Assembly: GCA_947167515.1 (NCBI GenBank)
Contig: CAMVIM010000007.1
Span: 1-64,000 of the forward strand
Direction of reading: 5' to 3'
DNA from: an uncultured Prevotellaceae bacterium
GTDB taxonomy: Bacteria; Bacteroidota; Bacteroidia; Bacteroidales; Bacteroidaceae
DNA length: 64,000 nucleotides
In this document: positions 8,339-19,100 of the stretch, piece by piece
Layout: each line of letters opens with the position of its first letter
Position numbering within the stretch: position 1 is the stretch's first letter
Position numbers and translations under genes: made by a program
Notes under the pieces: model-generated
What the model saw: only the letters and a program-made list of their open reading frames with translations
What the model was told of the DNA's origin: nothing
Databases searched by the model: none

Positions 8339-9056
8339 AGGCCTCGATGATTGCAGGCACAGAACGCAACTCCGGAGTAGGTTGATAGTCCACATGCAGA
8401 CCCGCATCTTCAGCCGCCTTGATGGTCTTTGTGCCCAGACAGGCCACCTTGATTTCATCCTGCTTGAAGTCGGGGAAGTTCTTCATGAGCGAGTGGATAC
8501 CCTCTGGCGAGAAGAACACCAGCATGTTGTAGTCGAAAGCCTCTTCTGGCGTGAAGTCGTTGGCCACGGTATAATACATCACCGCCTCATCGTGTTCCAC
8601 ACCTGCCTCATCGAGCATGCGTCTCATGTCGTCGGTGTGTGCAGAGGATTGCGGCACAAAGTATTTCTCATTGCCGTGCTTGGCAATGATGGGCATGAGA
8701 TCAGCCACGAGTCCGCTCTCGGGGAAAAAGTTCTTGCGCTTGCGATACTGCACATACTTCTGGATGTAGAGCGAAACCTGCTCCGAAACGCAGAAATACT
8801 TCATGTCGTCGGGAATGCTCACGCGCAGTTCCTTACACAACACAAAAAAATGGTCAATGGCGTGGCGTGATGTGAACACAATAGCCGTATGACCGGGAAT
8901 AGACACCTTCTGTTGGCGGAAGTCTTTCGCGGACATCGGCTCTATCTTGATGAAAGGGCGAAAGACCAAATCCACATTGTATTTCTTGGCCACCTCAAAG
9001 TATGGAGACTTTTCCGTTTGAGGTTTTGGTTGAGATACTAAGATTTTTGTTGCCAT
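8319..9056 (-). CDS. hemD: Uroporphyrinogen-III synthase
   Basis: HemD cyclises hydroxymethylbilane to uroporphyrinogen III in tetrapyrrole synthesis. The 245-residue length and two-lobed pattern fit the weakly conserved family: VFTSRHAIDHFF in lobe 1, and VVFFSPEGIHSL-like sequence followed by VACLGTKTIKAAEDAGL in lobe 2. ATG at 9056 overlaps the DUF4271 stop as TGATG. The pairing with DUF4271 and rnpA is a typical Bacteroidetes order and supports the call. No other heme gene is nearby. Confidence 0.88.
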   Translation of the reverse strand: MATKILVSQPKPQTEKSPYFEVAKKYNVDLVFRPFIKIEPMSAKDFRQQKVSIPGHTAIVFTSRHAIDHFFVLCKELRVSIPDDMKYFCVSEQVSLYIQKYVQYRKRKNFFPESGLVADLMPIIAKHGNEKYFVPQSSAHTDDMRRMLDEAGVEHDEAVMYYTVANDFTPEEAFDYNMLVFFSPEGIHSLMKNFPDFKQDEIKVACLGTKTIKAAEDAGLHVDYQPTPELRSVPAIIEAYARTLG

Positions 9057-9898
9057 CAATAAAACAAATTTTTCACTATATCATTACTGCCTAAACCGAC
9101 CGCCAGATGTCCTAAAACCAGTGTTGGCATCAGTTCGACGCTGCAAAAGTACAAAATAATTAACAAATAGCCGTATTTTTGTGCCCTAAAGTTGACAATG
9201 AGTAGGTAAAAAAGGGTCAATTCATGGAGAAATACTACCAAAATGACACTTCCAATGACAATTTCGTAACTGATACTATGCAGAATGTCCATCAGGGCAA
9301 GAGGGTAGAAAAAGAAGGTTGTAAGTGAGGTTTGGGTCAAATATCCGCGTATCCAGCGCTGACTTGATTCCTCGTCAAAAAACACCCAGTTCACCCAAGT
9401 ATAAAGCCACACTTTCAGATAGATTGCCCCCATGCACACCACAAAGAAGGCACCGATGAGCCAGTAGGGCATGCCTGCTGACGACACGGGACCGTTCTCC
9501 CCCGCCACAGTATCGAAGAGCATCAGTGACAAGCACACGGCTCCGATGCTCGTGAGCAGAAACACGTGCAACGCTTCGCCACCCGTTCCTTCAGGCTGTT
9601 CGCCCCCAAAATTGCGTCTGCCCTGAAAGAAGTCCTTCATTCGCCACCATATCGCTTCGTGGCTCCGATAGACGATGGTAACCAAGACCCCGAACAGCAG
9701 CAGCATACCGCCTATCACGTAGTCGTTGTTGCCCACAACGGCTTCGCGCCCCTTTGCCCCCACTGTGAGGTCGGGCAAAGACACGCCCTGCCTATAGAAC
9801 TCCGTGCGGTTCACCACATTGGAGTCTTGAGGCAACGGAACATGGGCAATAGACCATGCGTCACTACTATCCTGAGTGCCTAAGGGTTCACCAGACAT
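9056..9898 (-). CDS. DUF4271 integral membrane protein
   Basis: This 280-residue protein has about seven hydrophobic segments, the first near residues 62-80 and several between about 110 and 270, and a soluble acidic N-terminus. Its position directly upstream of hemD and its membrane pattern match the Bacteroidetes DUF4271 family of unknown function. Translation is probably coupled to hemD through TGATG. It lies 30 bp downstream of metK on the same strand, so it may be read from the metK promoter. Confidence 0.82.
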   Translation of the reverse strand: MSGEPLGTQDSSDAWSIAHVPLPQDSNVVNRTEFYRQGVSLPDLTVGAKGREAVVGNNDYVIGGMLLLFGVLVTIVYRSHEAIWWRMKDFFQGRRNFGGEQPEGTGGEALHVFLLTSIGAVCLSLMLFDTVAGENGPVSSAGMPYWLIGAFFVVCMGAIYLKVWLYTWVNWVFFDEESSQRWIRGYLTQTSLTTFFFYPLALMDILHSISYEIVIGSVILVVFLHELTLFYLLIVNFRAQKYGYLLIILYFCSVELMPTLVLGHLAVGLGSNDIVKNLFY

Positions 9899-9928
9899 TG
9901 TACAAGCCTACTTGTCAGTCACCTGCTA

Positions 9929-11254
9929 TCAACCAAAGAACACCTTCTTTATTTTCTCCTGATAGGCCTCCGTCTCCTCCCATGGGAAGAGTGTCACCTC
10001 CACCTCGAGGTCGCCCTGATAGCGGTTGGTGAAATGCTTCACCACACGCTCTGGCTTGCGGCCGAAATGGCCATAAGAGGCTGTTTCCAGATAGATGGGC
10101 TTACGCAGGTCGAAACGTTCCTCGATGGCTTTAGGACGAAGGTCGAAGATTTCATCAATCTTCTTCGCAATCTCACCGTCAGACATTGCCACCTTCGATG
10201 TGCCATAGGTGTTCACATAGATGCTCACGGGCTTTGCCACACCGATGGCATAGCTCAGCTGCACCAGCATCTCATCGGCCACACCAGCCACCACCATGTT
10301 TTTAGCGATGTGACGTGCGGCATAGGCAGCCGAACGGTCCACCTTGCTGGGGTCTTTGCCCGAGAAGGCACCGCCGCCGTGTGCGCCGCGACCGCCATAG
10401 GTGTCCACGATAATCTTTCGGCCTGTCAGTCCTGTGTCGCCATGAGGACCGCCAATGACGAACTTGCCCGTCGGATTGACATGGTAGATGATGTCTCCCT
10501 TGAAGAGGGCTGCCACCCGCTCATCGCCCAGTTCGGCAATGACACGAGGAATCAGGATATGGATGACATCTTCCTTGATGCGCGCCAGCATTTGCTCGTC
10601 CGCCTCCTCCTGTGTGAGTCCGTTCTCAACCGTCGGCACGATGAACTCGTCGTGTTGGGTGCTCACCACAATGGTGTGAACACGCTGTGGCTTACCATCG
10701 TCACCATATTCGATAGTCACCTGACTCTTGGCATCGGGACGAAGATAAGTGGCCACCTTGCCGTTGGGACGTGTGTAGGTCATCACTTCCCCCTCGCGGC
10801 GAATGTCGGCCAGCACACGGAGGATGCGGTGTGCGAGGTCGAGCGAGAGCGGCATGCAGTTCTCGGTTTCGTTGGTGGCATAACCAAACATCATGCCCTG
10901 GTCGCCCGCACCCTGCTCTTCTGGCACGGCACGTTCCACACCTCGGTTGATGTCGCCACTCTGCTCGTGGATAGCGTTCAGCACACCACAGCTCTCGCCG
11001 TCGAACTTATAGGACGACTTTGTGTAACCAATACGGTTGATGGTCTCACGCGCCAACTCCTGCAAATCCACATAGGCGTTGCTCTTCACTTCGCCAGCCA
11101 CCACCACTTGTCCCGTGGTGACGAGCGTTTCACAAGCCACTTTCGATTCGGGGTCGTATGCCAGCAGATTGTCCAGCACTGCGTCGCTAATCTGGTCGGC
11201 CACTTTGTCGGGATGTCCTTCCGACACTGATTCTGATGTAAATAAATATCCCAT
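9929..11254 (-). CDS. metK: S-adenosylmethionine synthetase
   Basis: MetK makes S-adenosylmethionine from methionine and ATP. The 441-residue sequence is complete: [16 protein letters not shown] near the N-terminus binds ATP and metal, [15 protein letters not shown] (about 118-132) is signature 1, and [19 protein letters not shown] (about 295-313) is signature 2. A perfect Bacteroidetes promoter lies about 220 bp upstream and the long leader carries a probable SAM-II riboswitch, giving direct feedback by the product. It heads the run to tatD. Confidence 0.98.
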   Translation of the reverse strand: MGYLFTSESVSEGHPDKVADQISDAVLDNLLAYDPESKVACETLVTTGQVVVAGEVKSNAYVDLQELARETINRIGYTKSSYKFDGESCGVLNAIHEQSGDINRGVERAVPEEQGAGDQGMMFGYATNETENCMPLSLDLAHRILRVLADIRREGEVMTYTRPNGKVATYLRPDAKSQVTIEYGDDGKPQRVHTIVVSTQHDEFIVPTVENGLTQEEADEQMLARIKEDVIHILIPRVIAELGDERVAALFKGDIIYHVNPTGKFVIGGPHGDTGLTGRKIIVDTYGGRGAHGGGAFSGKDPSKVDRSAAYAARHIAKNMVVAGVADEMLVQLSYAIGVAKPVSIYVNTYGTSKVAMSDGEIAKKIDEIFDLRPKAIEERFDLRKPIYLETASYGHFGRKPERVVKHFTNRYQGDLEVEVTLFPWEETEAYQEKIKKVFFG

Positions 11255-11411
11255 AACTTTATATCACTAATTTATTTATCATATACCATTTGAACTACCA
11301 TCTGCCATGCGTCCTTAAACATCGCATGAAAATGATTCTCAAAAAATGAAATGGGAAAGAGATGGGGAAACATGCACTGACAAAACGCCTCCTAAGAGCG
11401 AGGTTCTCTTT

Positions 11412-11464
11412 TGTCGTTTTAGCATTTTTTACTGTGGTTGCAAGCAGCCCAAATCTATCCACTT
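11412..11464 (-). promoter_or_regulatory. Probable SAM-II riboswitch in the metK leader
   Basis: On the transcribed strand, GTGG (11462-11459) pairs with CCAC (11437-11434) around a loop holding GATTT and TGCAA. It is followed by AGTAAAAAATGCTAAAAC. This matches the order of the SAM-II consensus (stem, GAUUU...GCAA loop, closing stem, A-rich linker, GCUAAAA pseudoknot strand). It begins about 8-10 bases after the predicted transcription start. Just downstream, GACAAAA and TTTTGTC form a further hairpin that could act as the expression platform. The call is from memory of the consensus; a covariance search would decide it. Confidence 0.62.
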
Positions 11465-11478
11465 TTCAAATTTGGCTA

Positions 11479-11509
11479 CAAAGGTACGAAGAAATAAGCA
11501 CACTACAAA
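11479..11509 (-). promoter_or_regulatory. Full Bacteroidetes promoter of metK
   Basis: The minus strand reads TTTG (11509-11506), a 19-bp spacer, then TACCTTTG (11486-11479). This is an exact match to the TTTG-N19-TAnnTTTG consensus. Transcription would start near 11472, leaving a leader of about 220 bases. The rest of the 11255-11678 gap, upstream of this promoter (11510-11678), shows no gene. Confidence 0.88.
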
Positions 11510-11678
11510 GAAAAAGGCCATCTTTTTTCAACGGGATGGCCGCACACAAGTGTTTGAGTGGGATGTACCTCTCCAAAAACAAGACATTCCCCCACCCTTT
11601 TTCATAGGGCCGCCCACGCTTTTCCTGTTCAAGGCAGTCTCAGAGGAAAGCCTGTCTGTCGGGTTAGCCCATCTGCCA

Positions 11679-12989
11679 CTACAAGCTCTTTTGTATATAG
11701 CGGAGCACGAAAATCACGAAAAGAACCCACACGGTGGGGCTAATCTGTCGGATGCCCTTCATGCCTGAGCCAGCCTTCATCAGCACATACATGATGATGC
11801 CCAGCATGATGCCGTCACTGATGCTATAGCTCAACGGCATCAGCAAAATGGTGACGAAGGCGGGGATGGCCTCGGTGTAGTCATCCCAATTGACACCGAT
11901 GGTGTTGGTACACATCATCACGCCCACAATGACAAGTGCTGGTCCCGTAGCAGAAGAGGGGATGGCGAGGAACAGGGGACCCAGGAATAACGCCAGTGCG
12001 AAACAGACTGCCACGACAAAGGCTGTGAGACCAGTGCGTCCACCCACTGCCACACCAGCGGCACTCTCCACATAGGTGGTAGTGGTGGATGCCCCCAAAC
12101 AAGCACCGGCAGTGGTGGCCACGGCATCAGCCATCAGCATGCGCCCAACGCCATGAACCTTACCGTCCTTATCCACCATGTTAGCCTTCAACGAAACGGC
12201 TATCACGGTGCCGATGGTGTCGAACATATCGACAAAGAGAAAGGTGAACACCACGACAAGCATGTCCAACGAGAAGATGTGACTCCACTCGAACTGAAGG
12301 AAGACGGGCTCGAGCGAGGGCGGCGCAGAGAAGAGCCTGTCCCAATGGGTCACTCCCATCGGGATGCCAATGAGCGTCGTCAGAAGGATTCCCCAGAGGA
12401 GACCTCCCCTGATGTTCCTGACCACCAGCAGTCCACAGATGACGAGACCGATGAGCGCCAAGTGAATCGAAGGGGTGTTGAAGTTAGCGAGTGTCACCTG
12501 CGTGCTCTTGTCGGCAACGATGATGCCGCAGTTCTGCAGGCCGATAAAGGCGATGAAAAGACCGATGCCGCCTCCGATGGCAGACTTCATGCCAGCAGGA
12601 ATGGTGTTGGCAATCAGTTCCCTGAATTTGAAGAGAGAGAGGAGGATAAAAAGGATGCCCTCGATGAAGACAGCCGTCAGCGCAAACTGCCAGCTGTAGC
12701 CCATCCCAAGACAGACGGTGAAAACGAAAAAGGCGTTGATGCCCATGCCAGGTGCCAGCCCGAAGGGTTTCTTGGCATAGAAAGCCATCGCCAAGCACCC
12801 GATGATGGAGGCCAACACGGTGGCAGTGAACACTGCGCCGGTAGGCATCCCCAGCGGCTCAAGGGCACTAAAGACGCTTGGATTCACGGCCAAAATGTAG
12901 GCCATGGTGAGAAAGGTTGTGACACCTGCATAGATTTCGGTACGCACCTGATGGTGCGTGGGGTCAAATCCGAATAGTTTCTGTAGCAT
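11679..12989 (-). CDS. NCS2/AzgA-type guanine/hypoxanthine permease
   Basis: A polytopic inner-membrane purine transporter of 436 residues with about 12-14 membrane segments. Family motifs are FLTMAYILAVNPSV (about 26-39), the substrate-site region GMGINAFF (about 80-87), and GACLGASTTTTYVESAAGVAVGGRTGLTA in the second half (about 288-316), read in parts. These place it with the PbuG/AzgA branch for adenine, guanine or hypoxanthine rather than the uracil or xanthine branch. The start is 10 bp downstream of a 32-codon ORF. Purine substrate choice is inferred from the subfamily. Confidence 0.9.
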   Translation of the reverse strand: MLQKLFGFDPTHHQVRTEIYAGVTTFLTMAYILAVNPSVFSALEPLGMPTGAVFTATVLASIIGCLAMAFYAKKPFGLAPGMGINAFFVFTVCLGMGYSWQFALTAVFIEGILFILLSLFKFRELIANTIPAGMKSAIGGGIGLFIAFIGLQNCGIIVADKSTQVTLANFNTPSIHLALIGLVICGLLVVRNIRGGLLWGILLTTLIGIPMGVTHWDRLFSAPPSLEPVFLQFEWSHIFSLDMLVVVFTFLFVDMFDTIGTVIAVSLKANMVDKDGKVHGVGRMLMADAVATTAGACLGASTTTTYVESAAGVAVGGRTGLTAFVVAVCFALALFLGPLFLAIPSSATGPALVIVGVMMCTNTIGVNWDDYTEAIPAFVTILLMPLSYSISDGIMLGIIMYVLMKAGSGMKGIRQISPTVWVLFVIFVLRYIQKSL

Positions 12990-12999
12990 AGTTTAATCA

Positions 13000-13098
13000 C
13001 TAATTAGGGATGTCCGGATAAGGAAAGACTGCCTCCTGTGCCCTGATGCTCAGAACACAGAGAAGCAGCCCTAACATGATATAAGTCTTATGCGCCAT
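13000..13098 (-). CDS. Tiny secreted-peptide ORF or truncated gene start
   Basis: ATG at 13098 opens a 32-codon frame: a clear signal peptide (basic start, LGLLLCVLS core, cleavage near IRAQ) followed by only QEAVFPYPDIPN and a TAG. The segment after the signal resembles the start of larger secreted Bacteroidales proteins that begin with a (Y/F)PYPxIP motif. It could be the remains of such a gene cut short by deletion, or a leader ORF for the permease, whose ATG is 10 bp downstream. It lies 45 bp after the stop of the 2918-residue giant gene. Confidence 0.5.
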   Translation of the reverse strand: MAHKTYIMLGLLLCVLSIRAQEAVFPYPDIPN

Positions 13099-13142
13099 AA
13101 TGTATGATGATTCAGAAGTCAGGTCGAGATTGAGATGGGGTT

Positions 13143-16100
13143 TTAAGGTGTTGGAGTAGGAGTAGGGGTTGAGGTTGGCACTTCCTTCTTTCCGATGGTC
13201 ACGTGGGTATCGCCCGTCACCTCGGCATTGTTGCCACCACCATAGACGTTGTCACGAATATCAACACCGAGGACAGTGTATTTCTTATAGTAGGTTACCC
13301 CATCTGAGGCTTTGCCAGAAACAAGTGTATATTTATCTTCGCTCTTCGTGTAACAATTAGCAGGCAGTGTGGCACCGACCTTGACTGGTATCTCCATATA
13401 AATATCGTCACCTACTGCCGTACCGATGTTGACATAAGTATCGCCCATGACCTTGGCTGCGTTACCACCTCCAAAGACACTGTAGATGGAACCCATCTTA
13501 CCCTTCTCATGAGAAGGCAAGATGACATTATGTCCAGCTATTTCTTTGGTCTCGCCATCGTAATCAGAATAGTATTTTGTTGTGGATTCCTCAATATATG
13601 ACTTATTCTGTGCCTCGCTGTCTGGGTCTCCCACCTCGTTGATGTTGACCATAGGACTGCCTACCATCAGGGCATCTTCACCATAGCCACCACCAAAGAC
13701 AGTGCCGATGCTGGTGAAGGATTTAATATTCACCTGGGGGGCGGCATAGAGTGGATTACTCGGAGCACTTGCATCAGTTGGTTTGACTGGTACCCACACC
13801 TTCACGCTTTCTTCATCACCAGTTTGTTCATCAATCACAGTCTTTGTTTCTTCTCTATAACCATAAACAGAGTAAGGTGCTTGGTTACCACCGCCATAAA
13901 GCTCGCCGATGATGATAGGACGGCAACCCACCTCTTCGATGTTCACCGTGATGTCACCGCTGATGGTTCCACTAAGGTTATTTCCACCAAACACACGGTC
14001 AAAAGTGCCATTGGTGATGGTCAGCGTGACATTATCCTTAATGTCGGCAGCCTGAGCACCTCCATAAACCTCCTTAAGACCCGGAATACAAGCCATGAGC
14101 AGTTTTGCCTCAGCATCCATCGGGGCACTTTTACCACCACCATAAGCCTCATCCACATCAAAATCGCAAACAGGAAGACCTCCGTCTGTCACTTCCTCCA
14201 GCATGGTGAGTGCTGTCTCACGGACATTACCCTTTGTATTAGAACCACCGAATACACGATGAATGGTTCCACCCTTGACGATGACGTTAGCCAAGCCGAT
14301 ACCGTAGCGATATGCAGCAAAGGCATCGCCACTGATTCTTTCATCTTTGGTTGGGAATTGTTCCTCTACCAAATGATAATCTTTATAACCTACGTTTGCA
14401 CCGGGGTTTGGATCGCCATTAGGAAGGGCATCCTTACCATTACCACCTCCGAAGAGTTCTCCGATCTCAAAAGTACCGTTGATGGTTACTAATGTGGCTG
14501 GTGTGGAGGCAGCATTACCGCCACCATACACTTGCCCAATACTTGTGAGGCCACATCCGTCGATGATGACACAGGTCGTGCCATTATCATCCTTTGGAGT
14601 ATAAGCAGCGAGGTTACCGCCACCATAGACAGCTGGCACATCGAAAGAGCTTAAATCATACTCGCCATTCGAATCTTTCGTACCCTGAACCTTGGCATTC
14701 TTCACCTCTCCATAGTTGGTAATGCGTGAGGCTCCGTTGCGCTGGGTCTTATAGATATGTACGGTAGAAGTGCCTTCCGGCGAACTGTTGACGTTGTTGC
14801 AACCGAAGATAGAGCCTAAGACGATACAACCCTGATCAGCATCGTCAACTCCGTTGTTCAGTTCTACGGATACATCCTTTGAAATACCATAGTTAATATC
14901 TTCTGTCGTACCCATGCAGCCACCATAGACATTCTGATGGATGGTACCACCTGTCAGGCTGACTGAGAGGTTGCCATGATCGTCACCCTCCTGCATCTTG
15001 CCGTAACGGGAATCATCTGCCATCGCAAAGTAAGTTCCTACCGAAGCGATACGTCCACCGCCGTAGGCAGAGCCCTTGAGGGTGCCACCAGTAATGGCCA
15101 GGCTTGCATTGCCGCCCACCACACCTGCGGTTAGTGCTCCCACGTGACCTTGTCCTGCACCAAAGACGTTGCCGTCGTAGCCAGATTGACCATCACAACC
15201 AATCATTGTAGTCTTACCCTCCGGCTGACTGATAGTAGTAGTGGCACTACCCATCACATGACCGTCCTCACCACCACCATAGACAGCACCATATACAGTA
15301 CCATTAGAGATATTAACTGTTGTAGAAGCGACGTTCGTGCTTGTATTGAAGAATATACGCTTATCACCCATGCCGGCACCATATATATTACCGCAGTTGG
15401 GGTTATTCTTAATATCAGTTGATGTACGAGGCACTCCGATGGTACCACCTGTCATAGTGACGGTGACAGCGCCATCAATGTCGGCCATCTCGCAACCACC
15501 ATAGAGGTTATTCAGGATATGCCCGCCAGAGACGGTGACAGAGGCAGTTCCTCCAACATGTCCAGCAGACTTCAGCCACAAGCCTGGGGCGTATGGGTAG
15601 TAACCGGAACCTCCGGCAAATACGTTGCCAAAGAATGTGCGACCGTCAGTTGCGACAGGACGTCCGCCTTCCGATGTTGCCTTCCTGTCTGCCTCGGGGA
15701 TATATTGGAAGTTAGTGTAGTCGTATGTTCCACTCGTGCTGGCATACTGGTCGTGGGTAGCACCCATACCAGCCTCAGTATATTCCCAGTGAGCAGTGCC
15801 AGCCAGACTTGTTGACGATGCAAACTCATCATCGGTATAGGCTCTGTCCATTTCTTCACCGCAACCAATCTGTCCGCCCTTAATCTCTACCTCAGTATTG
15901 TGCAGCACGTGTCCGCTCTCACTGCCTCCATAGACGGAGCCGCAGACTAATGCCGTGCCCTCGATTGTGACCTTGGTATTGTCAAAGAAAGCACAGGTCT
16001 CAACGTTAGGATTGAGGACGGGGTATTTAGAAGTACCCCTGCCAGCACCAAATACGTGGCCGCAATCATCAGGACCATCATTACCATGCCCTGTCATTGT

Positions 16101-19100
16101 AGCATTGGTCATACCAATCTGGCCTCCACTGATATTGATGGTACAAAGACCTGTATTCTCAGCACAGGAAACAGGCATGCCGTCTTGAATGTCATTGGTT
16201 CCATCAGCATCAAGAGTGTATGTGCCCACTGAGCCCATAGCACCACCACCATAGACATTGTGAACCACATGACCGCCATCAATCAGCACAGTAGTATTAC
16301 CACGCACGATACCAGCATTGAAGACGTAGTATGTCTTACCATCAGTTCCTGTATAGGTGTCCGTACCGCAACCTGCACCATATACGTTACCACGATAAGG
16401 ATAGCGGGCACCTGAGTAGGTGATATCATCCGACTCATCTTCTTGTGTTCCACCATCATCGGTAATAGTTCCACCTTCTGGAATACCAATAGTACCACTA
16501 TGGATAGTCACCGAGGCATCATGGAAGTTATGTCCATTCTCACCACCGCCATATACAGATCCCTTTATGGAAGGACCCGTTTTTGAACCTTGAGTACCAA
16601 TAGTCACATCCGTATCGTACACCCAAGCCATCTTATCAACATTCGCATTCGTTTCAGGATTGCCCTCCAAACCACGTGATGAACCGAACACCATACCATT
16701 ATTATCACCGTTGCTTCCGATGGTTCCTCCTATGATGGAAACAATACACTTACCTTTATTATCAGTAGTGATCCAACCAGTTGGAAATCCTGTCGTCGCA
16801 TCGTAGGAGGAGAATGTACCCACCGAACCGAAGGCACCGCCACCATAGACATTATGCAGAATGGTAGGCGAGCCACTGATGCTAACAGTTGTACTGCCCT
16901 TCACGATACCAGCAGCCACATCATCAGCCTTACCCTTACCACCACCAAAGACGTTGCCATACTCGGCACCGCCTAGTACAGTGGTACCAATCGTGGTACC
17001 AATCGTTCCACCAGTAACTTTCACTGAAGTATTGCCACCTACCGCAGATTCCTCACCACCGCCATAAACACTCTTGCCTACTTTCATGACCTTACCGTTT
17101 TCATCAGCTACCGTATTGCCATTGATGGTGAGCGTAACAATACCGCTGACAGCACCTAAGTTGGTAAGAGGTATCTCTGTATATAAGTAGTTTTTGGGGT
17201 CTGTTTCCGTTGCCGCCGTAATTGGCGAACTGGTTGAACCTTTATCGTGAGTCCAATAATAAGTAGTAGAGGTACCACCCGTCTGAGGTTTAATCATACC
17301 AGTATAGGTGTTGACTACCGGAGGAGTCTTGTCCGTGTTGCTGATAGTAACTGTACCTGCAGAAGCTGAGTAGCCTGCTCCAAAAACCGCTCCTTTGACT
17401 TTACAATTATTAAGTGTTGAGGTGACGTTACCTGTGACGCCACCAAGGAAACCGCCACCATAGAAATTGGTATTGATGGTGCAGTCGGTCAATGTACTCG
17501 TAACGTTGCCGGTATTGGTAGTAGCAAACTGAGCAGAGTAGTAGTAACTACGATTAACCACTTTACTTGCTTGGTCACCTGTAGAAGTGTTGATTATCTC
17601 TAAGTCATAGTCGGCTTCATAGCCCTGATCCTTACTGAGATACTTTCCAGAGGTATAATTAGAATTGATGGTGCTACTCCAATCGGAGACAGGCTCTCCC
17701 GTGGCATCGGTATTGGCATATTGTACATAGTTTGTGCCGCCATTGCCTGCGCCGAAGTATTGGTTAAAGATAGTATTAGTGGCACTTGTGGTGACGGTCT
17801 TGCCCGACACCATATCACCGAACTTAGGACCACCGCAATATTTGCCCACGATACTATTGTCAATGACCACATCAATGCTGCCTTTCACGATCTTGTAAGT
17901 TGCACCATCTTTTTGGGACATCACACCACCACCATAGAATTCGCCAATGAGCGCATGATTGATACGCCAAGTAACATTACCAGCAATTCCCTCCTTATAG
18001 GCTGCGGCAATAGTGCCAAAGCGACCACCATCAATATAACAATGGGGGTTGTCATCATAGGGTGCAATGGCCTCATTGTAACCACCAGTGAGATAGAAAC
18101 TGGTAAAGTCACCTCCAAGAGCATTGACAGCACAATGGCGTGTCTGGTACTTGGCTTGATTATTGACATGGGCTCCAGGTGTAAATGAAGGCATAACAAT
18201 ATGACCGCCAAGAATGACGTAGTTAATATTTTGAGTAGTTTCACCATTACGGCCACGGCAATACTGGTCGTATATACCGCCATTGAGAATTATAGGACCT
18301 TCGTCACGCTCTCCAAGTTCAAACTCAAACTGTCCGAAGCGGATAAAGGCTGTTTCAGTAACCTCGAAATGTCCTTTTGAACGGTAGCAGCCAAGTGAGA
18401 AGAAATTTTTTGAATCATGCAGTTTACCTGCAATACCCAACTCCACCACTGGGAGAAAATCGAAACGTATAGGGGCAATAACCTGACGTGCCATTTCTTT
18501 ACCGAGTTGCCATTCGAGACAATAGTCGGGTTCTTCATCGAAGTCAAGGTCGGTACTCATAATAGTGAAACCGCGCGTGTTTTGGGTGGCATGTAAAACG
18601 TCATTTTTACCCACAGACTCCTGCACATTACCCACTAGTACAAGAGCATAGTCATAGACCGTCTTTATCGCATCGATATTTGCATCAGTCAGAGCACCTC
18701 TTATCGAAGTCTCTATAGTTGCACCATTGAAAGTACTGCTACGTGTGCCAGCAGGGGCGAAAGCGGAGCCTGTTTTGCCTAAGGTGATATTGACACGGTC
18801 ATAGGAATATTCGTCGTTTCCTACATAGATGGCTTTGCCCCAATAGGCTTCAATAGTAATGGATGTGACACTATCTGGAACATAATAGTTACCACCTTGT
18901 GCAAAGACACGTCCACTCTTACTATAAAGGTCTTTTTCAGTGCATTTGCGGTCAGCAAAGTTGTAGCCGTCCTGCCAGTCAGCGACAAATTCACCTTTTG
19001 TGCCACCGTTAACTACAGTGATCTTCCATCCTGTTACAACTTGGTCTGTGTAATTATTAGCATACTTCTCTGCCCATGTGTTAGCATTAGGGTTACCGAA

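Noticed and set aside
10034-11230. 398-codon plus-strand open frame
   Set aside because: Antisense to metK.
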